A stretch of DNA of 41,766 bases, taken from assembly GCF_004340685.1 (NCBI RefSeq), contig NZ_SLUN01000047.1, forward strand, positions 1 through 41,766, written 5' to 3'. Shown here in pieces: positions 1-7,747 of the stretch; the first letter of the stretch is position 1; each line of letters begins with the position of its first letter. The translations under genes and the position numbers were made by a program. The notes under the pieces were generated by a model. The model had not been told where the DNA came from. It did not search any database and saw nothing but the letters and a program-made list of their open reading frames with translations. This DNA comes from Hydrogenispora ethanolica (GTDB taxonomy: Bacteria; Bacillota; UBA4882; UBA8346).

Positions 1-69
1 AGGTTTTGTGAAGAACGGATCTTTGATAAATTGCTCAGAGCTTGCGTTTCTCATGTCCCGATTACCTAT

Positions 70-256
70 GCGGATCTAACTTTATAATCATCAGCTTGTT
101 TAGCGACTGAATGAGCTTTCTCAGTCACCCAAAGCGATCCGTGATTCACAAAACGTTCTCCTTGAGCTCCTCGATCCGGTCACGTATCCGCCAAACGACG
201 CCATGACTTATCCTTCGATCCCTTCGTGAGTGAGCGGAGCTAACTTGATAATCGTC
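70..256. repeat. Repeat module related to the 10.4-10.9 kb island
   Basis: A 23-bp motif beginning GCGGATCTAACTTTATAATC (70-92) recurs in the same orientation at 234-256 with 3 mismatches. An inverted copy with 2 mismatches over 22 bp lies at 10882-10903. Between the two direct copies, bases 93-200 match 10768-10875 without gaps; I count 9 mismatches in 108 bp. The block keeps one TGATTCACA site (142-150), equivalent to 10817-10825, but lacks the tandem array present in the other copy. It looks like a truncated copy of a non-coding repeat family. No ORF with coding character is visible here. Confidence 0.75.
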
Positions 257-709
257 TAAAAATAAAAGGGACCTACAATAACCTTATCTCTGGCTACCGC
301 ACCACGTTTCGTGGATACCTGCAACCTTTCGGCTACAAACACCCATTACACGTACTACGATAACCTTTGACCGACTATTATTGAGATTTAGGGATCTGCC
401 TGCAATCTTTCGACTGCAAACACACCCGGTCACCCCAATAATAATCTGGGCTCGACTGCCACCGATAGGTTTCCCTACCCCGACGATCTCATCAACCGCC
501 GGAATAAGTTGGCCCACCGATAACAATCTGGCTCAGACCCATATGGATCCCCTGCGGCTTGCGGCAGAACCCATATGAATCAGTTGCTCGACTGATAGCG
601 ACCCACATTGTCCTTGGGACGGAGCCGCTATCAATCTGCGCCTCGGCTATTGCAAATCCCTGAGTATAGAATCCCCGCTTCATTCGAAATTATACAAAAA
701 AAATTTGCT
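257..709. other. Gene-free stretch with degenerate short repeats
   Basis: I see no convincing gene in this stretch; the short ORFs lack ribosome binding sites and recognisable content. One imperfect repeat is visible: a 25-bp segment starting CCTGCAACCTTTCGGCTACA at 318 recurs from 399 with 3 mismatches over 25 bp, 81 bp downstream. Several short inverted repeats around ATATGGATC / CCCATATGAA (539-577) are also present. It may be decayed repeat DNA continuing the repeat module on its left. Confidence 0.45.
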
Positions 710-886
710 TCATGGTTTACCTGATTGTCTCGTGGCTCGGTTGTCCCGGATCAAGAGAAGGATCCCTGAGATCATCCAGGCGGTGCCGAATCCAATCAGG
801 AACCAGCCGACGCCGCCGGGGCGAGTAAAGTAACCGAGAAGGGTGACGACGATTCCGAAGCTGATGACGATATAATCGGTAGTCAT
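710..886 (-). CDS. Small two-helix membrane protein (58 aa)
   Basis: The ATG at 886 is preceded on the minus strand by AAAGGGAGCG, a good ribosome binding site 4 nt away, and the frame runs 58 codons to TGA. The protein starts MTTDYIVISFGIVVTLLGYF. It has two hydrophobic segments, roughly residues 5-20 and 28-47, separated by a TRPGGVG turn, and a basic tail ending RATRQSGKP. This fits a small integral membrane protein with two helices. I do not recognise the family. It is transcribed divergently from hom, with the hom promoter about 90 bp away. An overlapping ORF in another frame (717-926) is Arg/Pro-rich and is best read as its shadow. The coding call rests on the ribosome binding site, the start and the clean amphipathic pattern. 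Confidence 0.68.
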   Translation of the reverse strand: MTTDYIVISFGIVVTLLGYFTRPGGVGWFLIGFGTAWMISGILLLIRDNRATRQSGKP

Positions 887-975
887 TTTGCGCTCCCTTT
901 CTTTTGCTTATGACAGACGAATTCATTCCATAGTTGTAGTTTGAACACCGTCAGGTTAAAAGTTCGGTAGGGTTA

Positions 976-1004
976 TTGACTTTTTTGGAAAGTCGTGTTA
1001 TAAA
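976..1004 (+). promoter_or_regulatory. Sigma-A type promoter of the hom leader
   Basis: TTGACT (976-981), a 17-bp spacer and TATAAA (999-1004) form a near-consensus vegetative promoter. Transcription would start near 1011, just ahead of the T-box leader. Confidence 0.7.
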
Positions 1005-1019
1005 TATACAAATATAAAT

Positions 1020-1252
1020 CAATGATAGGGATATGTCCTTGGGAGTTGGTTCACAAGAGAGAGAAGGCCGCGGCTGAAAGCCTTCTTTGAAGCATTCCAG
1101 CGATACCACCCTTGAGTGGCGGTCGGAAATTGGAGTATGACTGCCCGGAACGGCCGTTACCCGTATCAAGTGGGTCTGCACCAAGAAAGGTGGAACCGCG
1201 GAAGCTAAAATCTTTCGTCCTTTCAATCGATAAGGATGAAGGATTTTTTTAT
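1020..1252 (+). promoter_or_regulatory. T-box leader of hom (probably threonine-specific)
   Basis: The conserved T-box core AAAGGTGGAACCGCG is at 1186-1200. It is followed by an intrinsic terminator whose arms are 1210-1222 and 1232-1244 (13 bp with wobbles), then a run of T. This is the classical arrangement of a tRNA-sensing antitermination leader. The upstream stem region (about 1060-1125) contains GATACCACC at 1102-1110, which offers ACC (Thr) at 1105-1107 as specifier. That suits homoserine dehydrogenase, an enzyme of the threonine branch. The base after TGG in the T-box is A, so the cognate tRNA should have discriminator U. The T-box itself is clear; the specifier is inferred, because stem I was not folded computationally. 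Confidence 0.85.
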
Positions 1253-1273
1253 TTTGGCGAAGGAGTGATAGAC

Positions 1274-2575
1274 GTGCAAGATCATCATGTGAATGTGGGA
1301 ATTCTAGGACTGGGGACCGTGGGCACCGGCGTGGCTCGAATCTTACTTACGCAACAGGATCTATTACGGACTCGTTCGGCTTTGACTTTTACCTTACATA
1401 CGATCGTGGAATTGAATTGGGACAAAGAGCGGGATTTGGATCTCAGCGGCGTAGAATGCATTACGGACGCGCAAAAAATGCTCGAGAATCCCGAGATTGA
1501 CATCATAGTGGAGACCATCGGGGGTTATGAACCAGCCTTCACTTTTATCGCAACCGCCTTGCGCAATCGAAAGCATGTGGTTACCGCCAATAAGGCTTTG
1601 ATTGCCACCCGGGGCCGGGAATTATTCCAAATTGCCAAGGAGAACGGCGTGGATTTATTGTTTGAGGCCAGCGTCGGCGGGGGCATCCCGATTATTAAGG
1701 GCCTGCGGGAGGGACTGGTTGCGAACCAGATTGAACGCGTTTATGGGATATTGAACGGGACTTCCAACTATATATTGACCCGGATGCATCAGGAAGAGCT
1801 GGAATTCGGCCAGGCGCTCGCCGAAGCGCAAGCCAAAGGATTCGCCGAGGCCGATCCTACGCTGGATGTGAGCGGCGGAGACGCCGCTCACAAACTGACG
1901 ATTCTGGCGTCGATCGCTGCTTCCGGTTTTGTCAACTATCAGGACCTGTATATCGAGGGTATTCAGAATATCACCAAGCTGGATATCAATTTCGCCAAGT
2001 CGTTTGGCTATACCATCAAGTTGCTGGCGGTAATGCGCCGGATGGAAAACGGACTGGACTTGCGGGTTCACCCGACCTTGGTGCCAAATAACCATCTCTT
2101 GGCCGCGGTGAATAATGAGTTGAACGCAGTCTTTGTCAAGGGCGATTTCGTCGGCAACACCATGTTCTATGGTCCGGGAGCCGGGGAACGGCCGACCGCC
2201 AGCTCCATTGTGAGCGATATCGTGGATCTGTCCCGCGACTTGTTGCTCAAAGAAGGGGAGCAGTTCAGCTGCCGGACCCTCAACCCCGAGCAGGGGATTC
2301 CGGTGGTGCCGGTGGAGCAGATCAGGAACCGTTTTTATCTGCGTTTCTTCACGCTGGATGCCCCGGGAATCCTGTCGAAGATCTCCGGCGTGCTGGCGCA
2401 GAATGGTATTTCCATCTCATCGATGGTGCAATTGGAGACCCACGGTAAGGATAATTATGTGCCAATTGTGCTATTGACGCACGAAGCTTCCGAACAAGCG
2501 ATGAAACAGGCGTTGGATGCCATCGGTAAATTTGACTTTATTCAGGAGAATTATTTACGAATTCGGCTTTTCTAA
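1274..2575 (+). CDS. hom: Homoserine dehydrogenase with C-terminal ACT domain
   Basis: NAD(P)-dependent homoserine dehydrogenase reduces aspartate semialdehyde to homoserine at the entry to threonine and methionine synthesis. The start chosen is GTG at 1274, after AAGGAG at 1260-1265; the frame extends further upstream, but only through the T-box leader. The product is 433 aa, the usual size of the ACT-containing form. The Rossmann loop GLGTVG is at residues 12-17. The substrate and catalytic region follows (ANKALIATRG, GILNGTSNYILTRM, FAEADPTLDVSGGDAAHKL). A regulatory ACT domain begins near residue 352 (NRFYLRFFTLDAPGILSKIS), which suggests threonine feedback control. Expression is controlled by the preceding T-box leader. 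No thrC or thrB follows, so the gene appears monocistronic. Confidence 0.96.
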   Translation: MQDHHVNVGILGLGTVGTGVARILLTQQDLLRTRSALTFTLHTIVELNWDKERDLDLSGVECITDAQKMLENPEIDIIVETIGGYEPAFTFIATALRNRKHVVTANKALIATRGRELFQIAKENGVDLLFEASVGGGIPIIKGLREGLVANQIERVYGILNGTSNYILTRMHQEELEFGQALAEAQAKGFAEADPTLDVSGGDAAHKLTILASIAASGFVNYQDLYIEGIQNITKLDINFAKSFGYTIKLLAVMRRMENGLDLRVHPTLVPNNHLLAAVNNELNAVFVKGDFVGNTMFYGPGAGERPTASSIVSDIVDLSRDLLLKEGEQFSCRTLNPEQGIPVVPVEQIRNRFYLRFFTLDAPGILSKISGVLAQNGISISSMVQLETHGKDNYVPIVLLTHEASEQAMKQALDAIGKFDFIQENYLRIRLF

Positions 2576-2701
2576 AAGCGTTGCGATAAACCCCGTCCGA
2601 AGGTCGGGGCGTTCACAAAAGCTCAGAGAAGCAAGTGATAAAGTCGCTTTAAATCTGTTGACAAGTCGAGTCCAACTAAAAAGAGACTTTATCACATGGC
2701 T
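2574..2701 (+). repeat. Structured intergenic element, copy 1
   Basis: This is a roughly 128-bp element that starts at the hom stop codon. Hairpin 1 has arms CCCCG (2591-2595) and CGGGG (2605-2609) around TCCGAAGGT. It is followed by CACAAAAGCTCAGAGAAGC. Hairpin 2 has perfect 11-bp arms GTGATAAAGTC (2635-2645) and GACTTTATCAC (2685-2695), extended by AAGC / GCTT outside. Copies occur at 14817 and 30453. In copy 2 hairpin 1 is CCCTG / CAGGG, a compensatory change. The family is not recognised. Confidence 0.8.
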
Positions 2702-2752
2702 TCTAAAACCACTCATTTTCTCATATTTATTCATAGTAGGGAACGAATATCG

Positions 2753-2793
2753 CAAAAGGGCTGTCGCCGGTGATCTAAAGTGGCAGTCCTTTT
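2753..2793 (+). terminator. Possible terminator after hom and the element
   Basis: The arms AAAAGGGCTG (2754-2763) and CAGTCCTTTT (2784-2793) pair with one wobble around a 20-nt loop. The T-rich stretch is part of the stem and no clean T-tract follows, so its strength is doubtful. Confidence 0.4.
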
Positions 2794-2834
2794 CGCTTAT
2801 ATCCCGAAGTTCCCAATAACAACTTCCTCCTCGT

Positions 2835-2863
2835 TTGACAGGGATTTTGCGACGGATGTCGAA
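2835..2863 (+). promoter_or_regulatory. Putative promoter region with a 0A-box-like site before yejA
   Basis: A perfect TTGACA lies at 2835-2840. The sequence at the expected -10 position is poor, but it contains TGTCGAA (2857-2863), which matches the Spo0A binding core TGNCGAA. A 7-bp match can occur by chance, so regulation by Spo0A is only a suggestion. Confidence 0.3.
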
Positions 2864-2902
2864 TGTACCTCGAAACATTATCAATCGTGAAGGGTGATGA
2901 GC

Positions 2903-4660
2903 ATGAAAAAAAACAGGCTGCTATTCCTCTCGATCTTGATGTTGGCGGCTTTCACCTTGGCCTTTGGCTTCCAAGCCAGTTCGGCTGTTAGCGAGTCGTT
3001 TGGCGATCCCAAGGCTATCCGGGGAGGCCAGCTTAATTTAAATACACCCGAATTCCCTAAATCCTTCAATTATTATGTCAATGGTGCGCTTGATGCGCAT
3101 GAAGTTTTCGCGTTTGTCTATGACACGTTACTGGAGTGGAATCCGACTTCCTTGGAATACTCTCCGCTGTTGGCGAAATCTTGGAACATCTCCGCCGATA
3201 AAAAGGAGTTTACCTTCACCCTCGACCCCAGAGCTAAATGGGCCGACGGGCGGCCGGTGACCACCGCCGACGTCCAATTCACTTATGATACAATCATGAA
3301 CCCTAAGAACCTCACTTCGGTTCAGCGTATGGCCATGGGACGATTCACTCCGCCCCAGGTGGTCGATAAATACACTATTAAGTTCAAGGCCAAGAATGTT
3401 CACTTTAAGAACATGGAAGTTTTGGCCGGCTTGAACGTTCTCCCAAAGCATCGCTTCGCCGGAAAGGATTTTAACAGGGCATTTAACATGAATCTCCCGG
3501 CGGGGAGCGGGCCGTATATGCTAAGCGAGGTTAAGGAAGGTCGCTATTATGTGATGGCCCGCAATAAAAAATATTGGGCGGCCAGTTTTCCCCAGCATAA
3601 GGGCATGTATAATTTCGACCGCATTAAAATCCGGGTGATCGCCGACACTGCCGCGTTCGAAGCTTTTAAAAAAGGCGATTTTGACATTTATCAAGGGATC
3701 TCCGCCAAGGATTGGGTGACCCGGACCCATGTGAAGCCGTTCCAGAATCACTGGATCATCAAACAAAAAGTCTATAATTACTCCCCGCAAGGGTTTACGG
3801 GTATGGCTTTCAACCAGCGGTTGCCCATCTTCCAGGACCGGCGGGTCCGCTTGGCCATCTGTCATCTGATTGACAGAAAGACGATTTTAGACAAGATTAC
3901 TTTCAACCAGTATCAGCCGCTGACTTCCTACTTCCCTTCGCTGTATGGTTCCGACCCGTCCAATCCGCTGATCGGGTATGATTCTACCAAGGCGAAACAA
4001 TTATTGAAGGAAGCCGGCTACACCCGGCTCGATAAAGACGGCTATCTCATCAATCCAAAAGGACAGCGGATGGAATTCACCATCTCCTATCAAGGTGAAA
4101 GCCTTGAAAAACATCTGACCTTAATCAAGGAAACTTGTCGGCAGGCTGGAGTGAAAGTCAATCTGGAACTCTTATCCTGGGCAACTTTATTGAAAAAAGT
4201 GGACGAGTTTAAATTTGAAGCGGCGCTATTCGCTTGGACAGGAACGCTCTTTGAAGATCCAGAGCAGCTTTGGCATTCGAAGCATGCGAATGAATCCGGC
4301 AGCAGCAATCTCCCAGGTTACAAGAATCCCGAGGTTGACCGGCTGATTGATTCCTTGCCGCCGATCTTCGATGTCGCGCAAAGAAAGAGCATCATGAAGA
4401 AGATTGATGCGCTCATCTACCAGGATGTGCCGTATGCGCTGTTTTGGGGAGCCAATTACAACCGGGTGCTCTATAAAAATATTTTTGGGATGCCCCGTAC
4501 GGTTTTCACCAAGTACGGAGAGGGTATCATCGAAATCATTAGCTATTGGTGGATTGATCCGGCCAAGGAAAAACGTTACCGGGAAGCGGTCCGCCGGAAC
4601 CGGGCGTTGCCCGGGGTTCCGGAAGAGATTTATTACGACCGGATCACCGGAAAAAAATAA
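2903..4660 (+). CDS. yejA: Peptide ABC transporter substrate-binding protein, YejA type
   Basis: An extracellular solute-binding protein of family 5 (SBP_bac_5) that captures oligopeptides and hands them to the permease encoded downstream. The ATG at 2903 follows GAAGGGTGATGAGC; in-frame GTG 2894 and ATG 2897 are alternatives. An N-terminal signal peptide (MKKNRLLFLSILMLAAFTLAFG) precedes the mature protein of about 560 residues. Family landmarks are the early PLLAKSWNISADKKEFTFTL strand and ADGRPVTTADVQFTYD, then GSGPYMLSEVKEGRYYV. No lipobox cysteine is visible, so anchoring is unclear. It is first in a five-gene cluster that reads yejA-yejB-yejE-ATPase-ATPase. The permeases are clearly Yej-like, so this is called YejA. 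In E. coli YejABEF imports microcin C-type peptides; the substrate here is unknown. Confidence 0.9.
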   Translation: MKKNRLLFLSILMLAAFTLAFGFQASSAVSESFGDPKAIRGGQLNLNTPEFPKSFNYYVNGALDAHEVFAFVYDTLLEWNPTSLEYSPLLAKSWNISADKKEFTFTLDPRAKWADGRPVTTADVQFTYDTIMNPKNLTSVQRMAMGRFTPPQVVDKYTIKFKAKNVHFKNMEVLAGLNVLPKHRFAGKDFNRAFNMNLPAGSGPYMLSEVKEGRYYVMARNKKYWAASFPQHKGMYNFDRIKIRVIADTAAFEAFKKGDFDIYQGISAKDWVTRTHVKPFQNHWIIKQKVYNYSPQGFTGMAFNQRLPIFQDRRVRLAICHLIDRKTILDKITFNQYQPLTSYFPSLYGSDPSNPLIGYDSTKAKQLLKEAGYTRLDKDGYLINPKGQRMEFTISYQGESLEKHLTLIKETCRQAGVKVNLELLSWATLLKKVDEFKFEAALFAWTGTLFEDPEQLWHSKHANESGSSNLPGYKNPEVDRLIDSLPPIFDVAQRKSIMKKIDALIYQDVPYALFWGANYNRVLYKNIFGMPRTVFTKYGEGIIEIISYWWIDPAKEKRYREAVRRNRALPGVPEEIYYDRITGKK

Positions 4661-4672
4661 AGGACCGAGCCA

Positions 4673-5701
4673 ATGCGCGATTACTTGATCAAGCGTCTTT
4701 TGTTAATGATTCCGACTCTGTTGGGGATCACCATGGCCTGCTTCTTGATCATGCAGATGGTCCCCGGCGGTCCGGTGGAGCAGGCGCTCCTGAAGATGAA
4801 GCGGGCCTCGGTCAGTGAAGCCGGGTCCCCTGGCAGTGGCGCCATCAGTTCGGCTATGACCCGGGAGGAATTGAATAATATCCGCAAGTATTACGGATTT
4901 GACAAACCGGTGCTGGTCCGGTACTTCGATTGGCTGGGCAAACTGGCCCGGCTGGATCTCGGGACGTCCTATATCTATGAGAAGCCGGTGCTGGAGCTGA
5001 TTCTGAATCGGTTGCCGGTCTCATTGACCTTCGGATTGACGGGATTATTCTTTACCTATCTCGTCTGCATTCCGCTGGGGATCCAGAAAGCCCTGCGCCA
5101 CGGCACCGCATTTGACAGCGGGACCAGCATCCTGATCTTCTTGGGTTATTCGATTCCCGCCTTTGCCCTGGGCGTACTGTTGATCGTCCTGTTTGGCGGG
5201 GGGAGCTTTTGGAATCTCTTTCCCGTCAGCGGAGCGGTATCGGATAATTTCGAAGAATTATCCCTGCTGGGCAAGATCATTGACTTTGGCTACCATATGA
5301 TCTTGCCGATTCTCTGCTATACCATCGGGGGCTTCGCTACCTTGACGTTGCTGATGAAAAACTCCCTCTTGGAGCAGTTGAATCAGGATTATGTCCGGAC
5401 CGCCCTGGCCAAGGGGCTCCCATTTAAACAGGCCATCTTCCGCCATGCCTTGCGGAACGCTTTGATTCCGATCGCTACGAATATCGGGATGATCCTGAGT
5501 GTCGTCTTGTCGGGCTCGCTCCTCATCGAGAAGATCTTTACCATCGACGGAATGGGCCTTTTGAGCTATCAAGCCATTGTCGACCGGGATTATCCGGTGG
5601 CCTTGGGGATCATCGTGATCTCCAGCTTTTTAGTGCTGTTGGGCCGGATCATCTCCGATATTTGTTTGGCCTTGGTCGACCCGCGCATCAAATTCAAGTG
5701 A
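4673..5701 (+). CDS. yejB: Peptide ABC transporter permease YejB
   Basis: Inner-membrane permease subunit of 342 aa. It closely follows E. coli YejB as I remember it: MRDYLIKRLLLMIPTLLGIT at the start, the APGGPVDQA-like PGGPVEQA (31-38), YGFDKPVLVRYF, LPVSLTFGL, and the terminal LVDPRIKFK. The first transmembrane helix is at about residues 9-29. The binding-protein-dependent transport domain follows, with the EAA loop at about 235-262 (VRTALAKGLPFKQAIFRHAL) that contacts the ATPases. The start at 4673 lies 12 bp after the yejA stop, behind AAAGGA. It would form a heterodimeric channel with YejE. Confidence 0.94.
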   Translation: MRDYLIKRLLLMIPTLLGITMACFLIMQMVPGGPVEQALLKMKRASVSEAGSPGSGAISSAMTREELNNIRKYYGFDKPVLVRYFDWLGKLARLDLGTSYIYEKPVLELILNRLPVSLTFGLTGLFFTYLVCIPLGIQKALRHGTAFDSGTSILIFLGYSIPAFALGVLLIVLFGGGSFWNLFPVSGAVSDNFEELSLLGKIIDFGYHMILPILCYTIGGFATLTLLMKNSLLEQLNQDYVRTALAKGLPFKQAIFRHALRNALIPIATNIGMILSVVLSGSLLIEKIFTIDGMGLLSYQAIVDRDYPVALGIIVISSFLVLLGRIISDICLALVDPRIKFK

Positions 5702-5713
5702 GGAGGCGGAAAG

Positions 5714-6748
5714 TTGTTCTCCCCAATCACGCTCCGCCGCATTCAAAAATTTAAGAAGCTGAAACGGGCTTACTATTCACTGTGGATTTTAGCAGTGCTC
5801 TATGGATTGTCGCTCTTTGCCAATGTCCTGGCCAATGATCAGCCGCTGGTCGTCAAATATGACGGAAAATTCTTTTTTCCGGCCTTCCGTTTTTATAATG
5901 GCGCCAATTTTGGTTTGTCAGCGAGCGAAGTGCCCCATTATAAAATATTGCAGAGGAGCGAAGCCTTCCGGAAAGAAACCGGCAATTTTATGATCTTCGC
6001 TCCGATCCCTTACGGCCCCAACGAGTCGTTACTGGAAACGGTGGGGAATCCGCCCACGCCGCCGAGCCGGGCCAATCTGCTCGGTACCGACGATCGCGGC
6101 CGCGATATCTTGACTCGCCTGATTTACGGTTACCGGATCAGTTTCAGCTTTGCGCTCTTAATCACCTTGGCCAGCATGATCGTTGGAATCGCCATCGGCG
6201 CGTTACAAGGTTACTGGGGCGGATTTTTCGATCTGTCGCTGCAACGTTTGATCGAGATCTTCTCGGCGCTGCCTTTTTTATACGTGGTGATCATTATCGG
6301 CAGCTCTTTGGGAACCAGCTTTTTGACGTTACTGCTCATCTTCATTATTTTTGATTGGGTCGGGATCTCTTATTTTATCCGGGCGGAGTTTTTAAAGCTC
6401 CGGGAGTCCCAGTTCGTGGAGGCTGCCAGGGCTCTAGGGGTGAAGGATTGGAAGATCATGTTTCGCCATATCCTGCCGAATGCGCTGACGCCGATCATCA
6501 CGTTCCTGCCGTTCGATCTGATCGGCGCGATTACGGCCTTGTCGGCCTTGGACTTTCTCGGCTTCGGGCTGCCGGCCCCGACCCCGAGTTGGGGAGAACT
6601 GATGCGCCAGGGAATGGATAATATCTATTCGTACTGGCTGTCGGTGTATCCGGTATTGGCGTTGTTTCTCGTACTGCTGTTGATCGCCTTCGTGGGCGAA
6701 GGAATCCGGGATGCCTTCGACCCCAAGGAATATCAGAGGATGGAATAG
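5714..6748 (+). CDS. yejE: Peptide ABC transporter permease YejE
   Basis: Second permease subunit, 344 aa. The TTG start at 5714 is placed by AGGAGG at 5701-5706. YejE hallmarks are a soluble N-terminal extension with YYSLWILAVLYGLSLFANVLANDQPLVVKYDGKFFFP, then PPSRANLLGTDDRGRDILTRLIYGYRISFSFAL, the EAA loop near residues 225-260 (EAARALGVKDWKIMFRHILPNAL), and the end EGIRDAFDPKEYQ. The extension before the BPD_transp domain separates YejE and OppC-like subunits from YejB. It sits 12 bp after yejB in the same operon. Confidence 0.94.
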   Translation: MFSPITLRRIQKFKKLKRAYYSLWILAVLYGLSLFANVLANDQPLVVKYDGKFFFPAFRFYNGANFGLSASEVPHYKILQRSEAFRKETGNFMIFAPIPYGPNESLLETVGNPPTPPSRANLLGTDDRGRDILTRLIYGYRISFSFALLITLASMIVGIAIGALQGYWGGFFDLSLQRLIEIFSALPFLYVVIIIGSSLGTSFLTLLLIFIIFDWVGISYFIRAEFLKLRESQFVEAARALGVKDWKIMFRHILPNALTPIITFLPFDLIGAITALSALDFLGFGLPAPTPSWGELMRQGMDNIYSYWLSVYPVLALFLVLLLIAFVGEGIRDAFDPKEYQRME

Positions 6749-6749
6749 C

Positions 6750-7715
6750 ATGGCTGACTTGCTGACGGTAAAGGACTTAAAAGTAAGCTTTCGTACGGAT
6801 GGCGGGATCATCCCGGCGGTGGACGGAGTTTCATTTTCCATGCGGCGCGGCGAAATTCACAGCCTGGTCGGCGAGTCGGGGTGCGGCAAATCCGTGACGG
6901 CGCTCTCTTTGCTGCGGCTGATCCCCAATCCGCCGGGCCGGATCGAAGGCGGCGCCGTCCGGTGGCAGGGCGAACGTGATCTGCTGGCTGAACCGTTGCC
7001 CGAGATCGTCCGGCTGCGCGGCCAAGCGATCGGCTTGATCTTTCAGGAACCATTGACGAGCTTCAATCCGGTGCAGCGAATCGGGGAGCAAATCGCCGAA
7101 GTGCTGCAGATTCATAGCGGAGCGACCAAGGTCGAGAGCCGTGAGCGGGTTCTAGCAATGCTGGCCCGGGTGGGTTTGCCTGACCCGTTGCGGCAGTATC
7201 AAGCCTATCCTCATGAACTGTCGGGCGGCATGCGCCAGCGGGCGATGATTGCCATGGCTTTGATCGGCCGTCCCGATCTATTGATTGCCGATGAGCCGAC
7301 CACGGCCTTGGACGTGACGATTCAAGCTCAGATTATGGAGCTCATTCGCGAGTTGCAGGCGGAATTTCAAATGTCTGTCCTTTTGATCACCCATAATTTA
7401 GGGTTGGTGGCCGAAACCGCGCAGCAGGTATCGGTGATGTATTGCGGCAAGATAGTGGAGCAGGCTCCGGTCCATGACCTTTTCAAAAAGCCGCTGCACC
7501 CGTATACGCAAGGCCTCCTGGATTCGGTCCCCCAGATTACCGATGACGGAGAATTACGGGCGATACCCGGAATGATCCCCGATCCGCTCCAATTGCCGGC
7601 CGGCTGTTATTTTGAGCCCCGTTGCGGCCGGGCGAGGGAGATCTGCCGGCGGCAATATCCGCCGGAATCGGTTCAAGACGGCTGCCATCGGGTATCCTGT
7701 TGGCTGTATGAATAA
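6750..7715 (+). CDS. ABC transporter ATPase (DppD/OppD type; first half of YejF)
   Basis: Cytoplasmic ATPase energising the Yej-type importer, 321 aa. The ATG at 6750 overlaps the region just after the yejE stop and follows AGAGGA; an earlier in-frame ATG lies inside yejE. Walker A is GESGCGKS (41-48), then the Q-loop [10 protein letters not shown], signature LSGGMRQR, Walker [13 protein letters not shown] and the H-loop LLITHN. The C-terminal oligopeptide-type extension has clustered cysteines ([20 protein letters not shown]), which in some Dpp/Opp ATPases bind an iron-sulfur cluster; that role is not shown here. E. coli YejF carries two ATPase halves in one chain. Here the halves are separate genes. 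Confidence 0.93.
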   Translation: MADLLTVKDLKVSFRTDGGIIPAVDGVSFSMRRGEIHSLVGESGCGKSVTALSLLRLIPNPPGRIEGGAVRWQGERDLLAEPLPEIVRLRGQAIGLIFQEPLTSFNPVQRIGEQIAEVLQIHSGATKVESRERVLAMLARVGLPDPLRQYQAYPHELSGGMRQRAMIAMALIGRPDLLIADEPTTALDVTIQAQIMELIRELQAEFQMSVLLITHNLGLVAETAQQVSVMYCGKIVEQAPVHDLFKKPLHPYTQGLLDSVPQITDDGELRAIPGMIPDPLQLPAGCYFEPRCGRAREICRRQYPPESVQDGCHRVSCWLYE

Positions 7716-7747
7716 AAAAGAATTCCAATCATCACAGGTGGGATAGC

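Noticed and set aside
2574-2640. c-di-GMP-I (GEMM) riboswitch
   Set aside because: GATAAACC...CACAAAAGC recalls the GEMM pattern, and YajQ is present, but the GAAA tetraloop, its receptor and the second helix are missing or different in all three copies.
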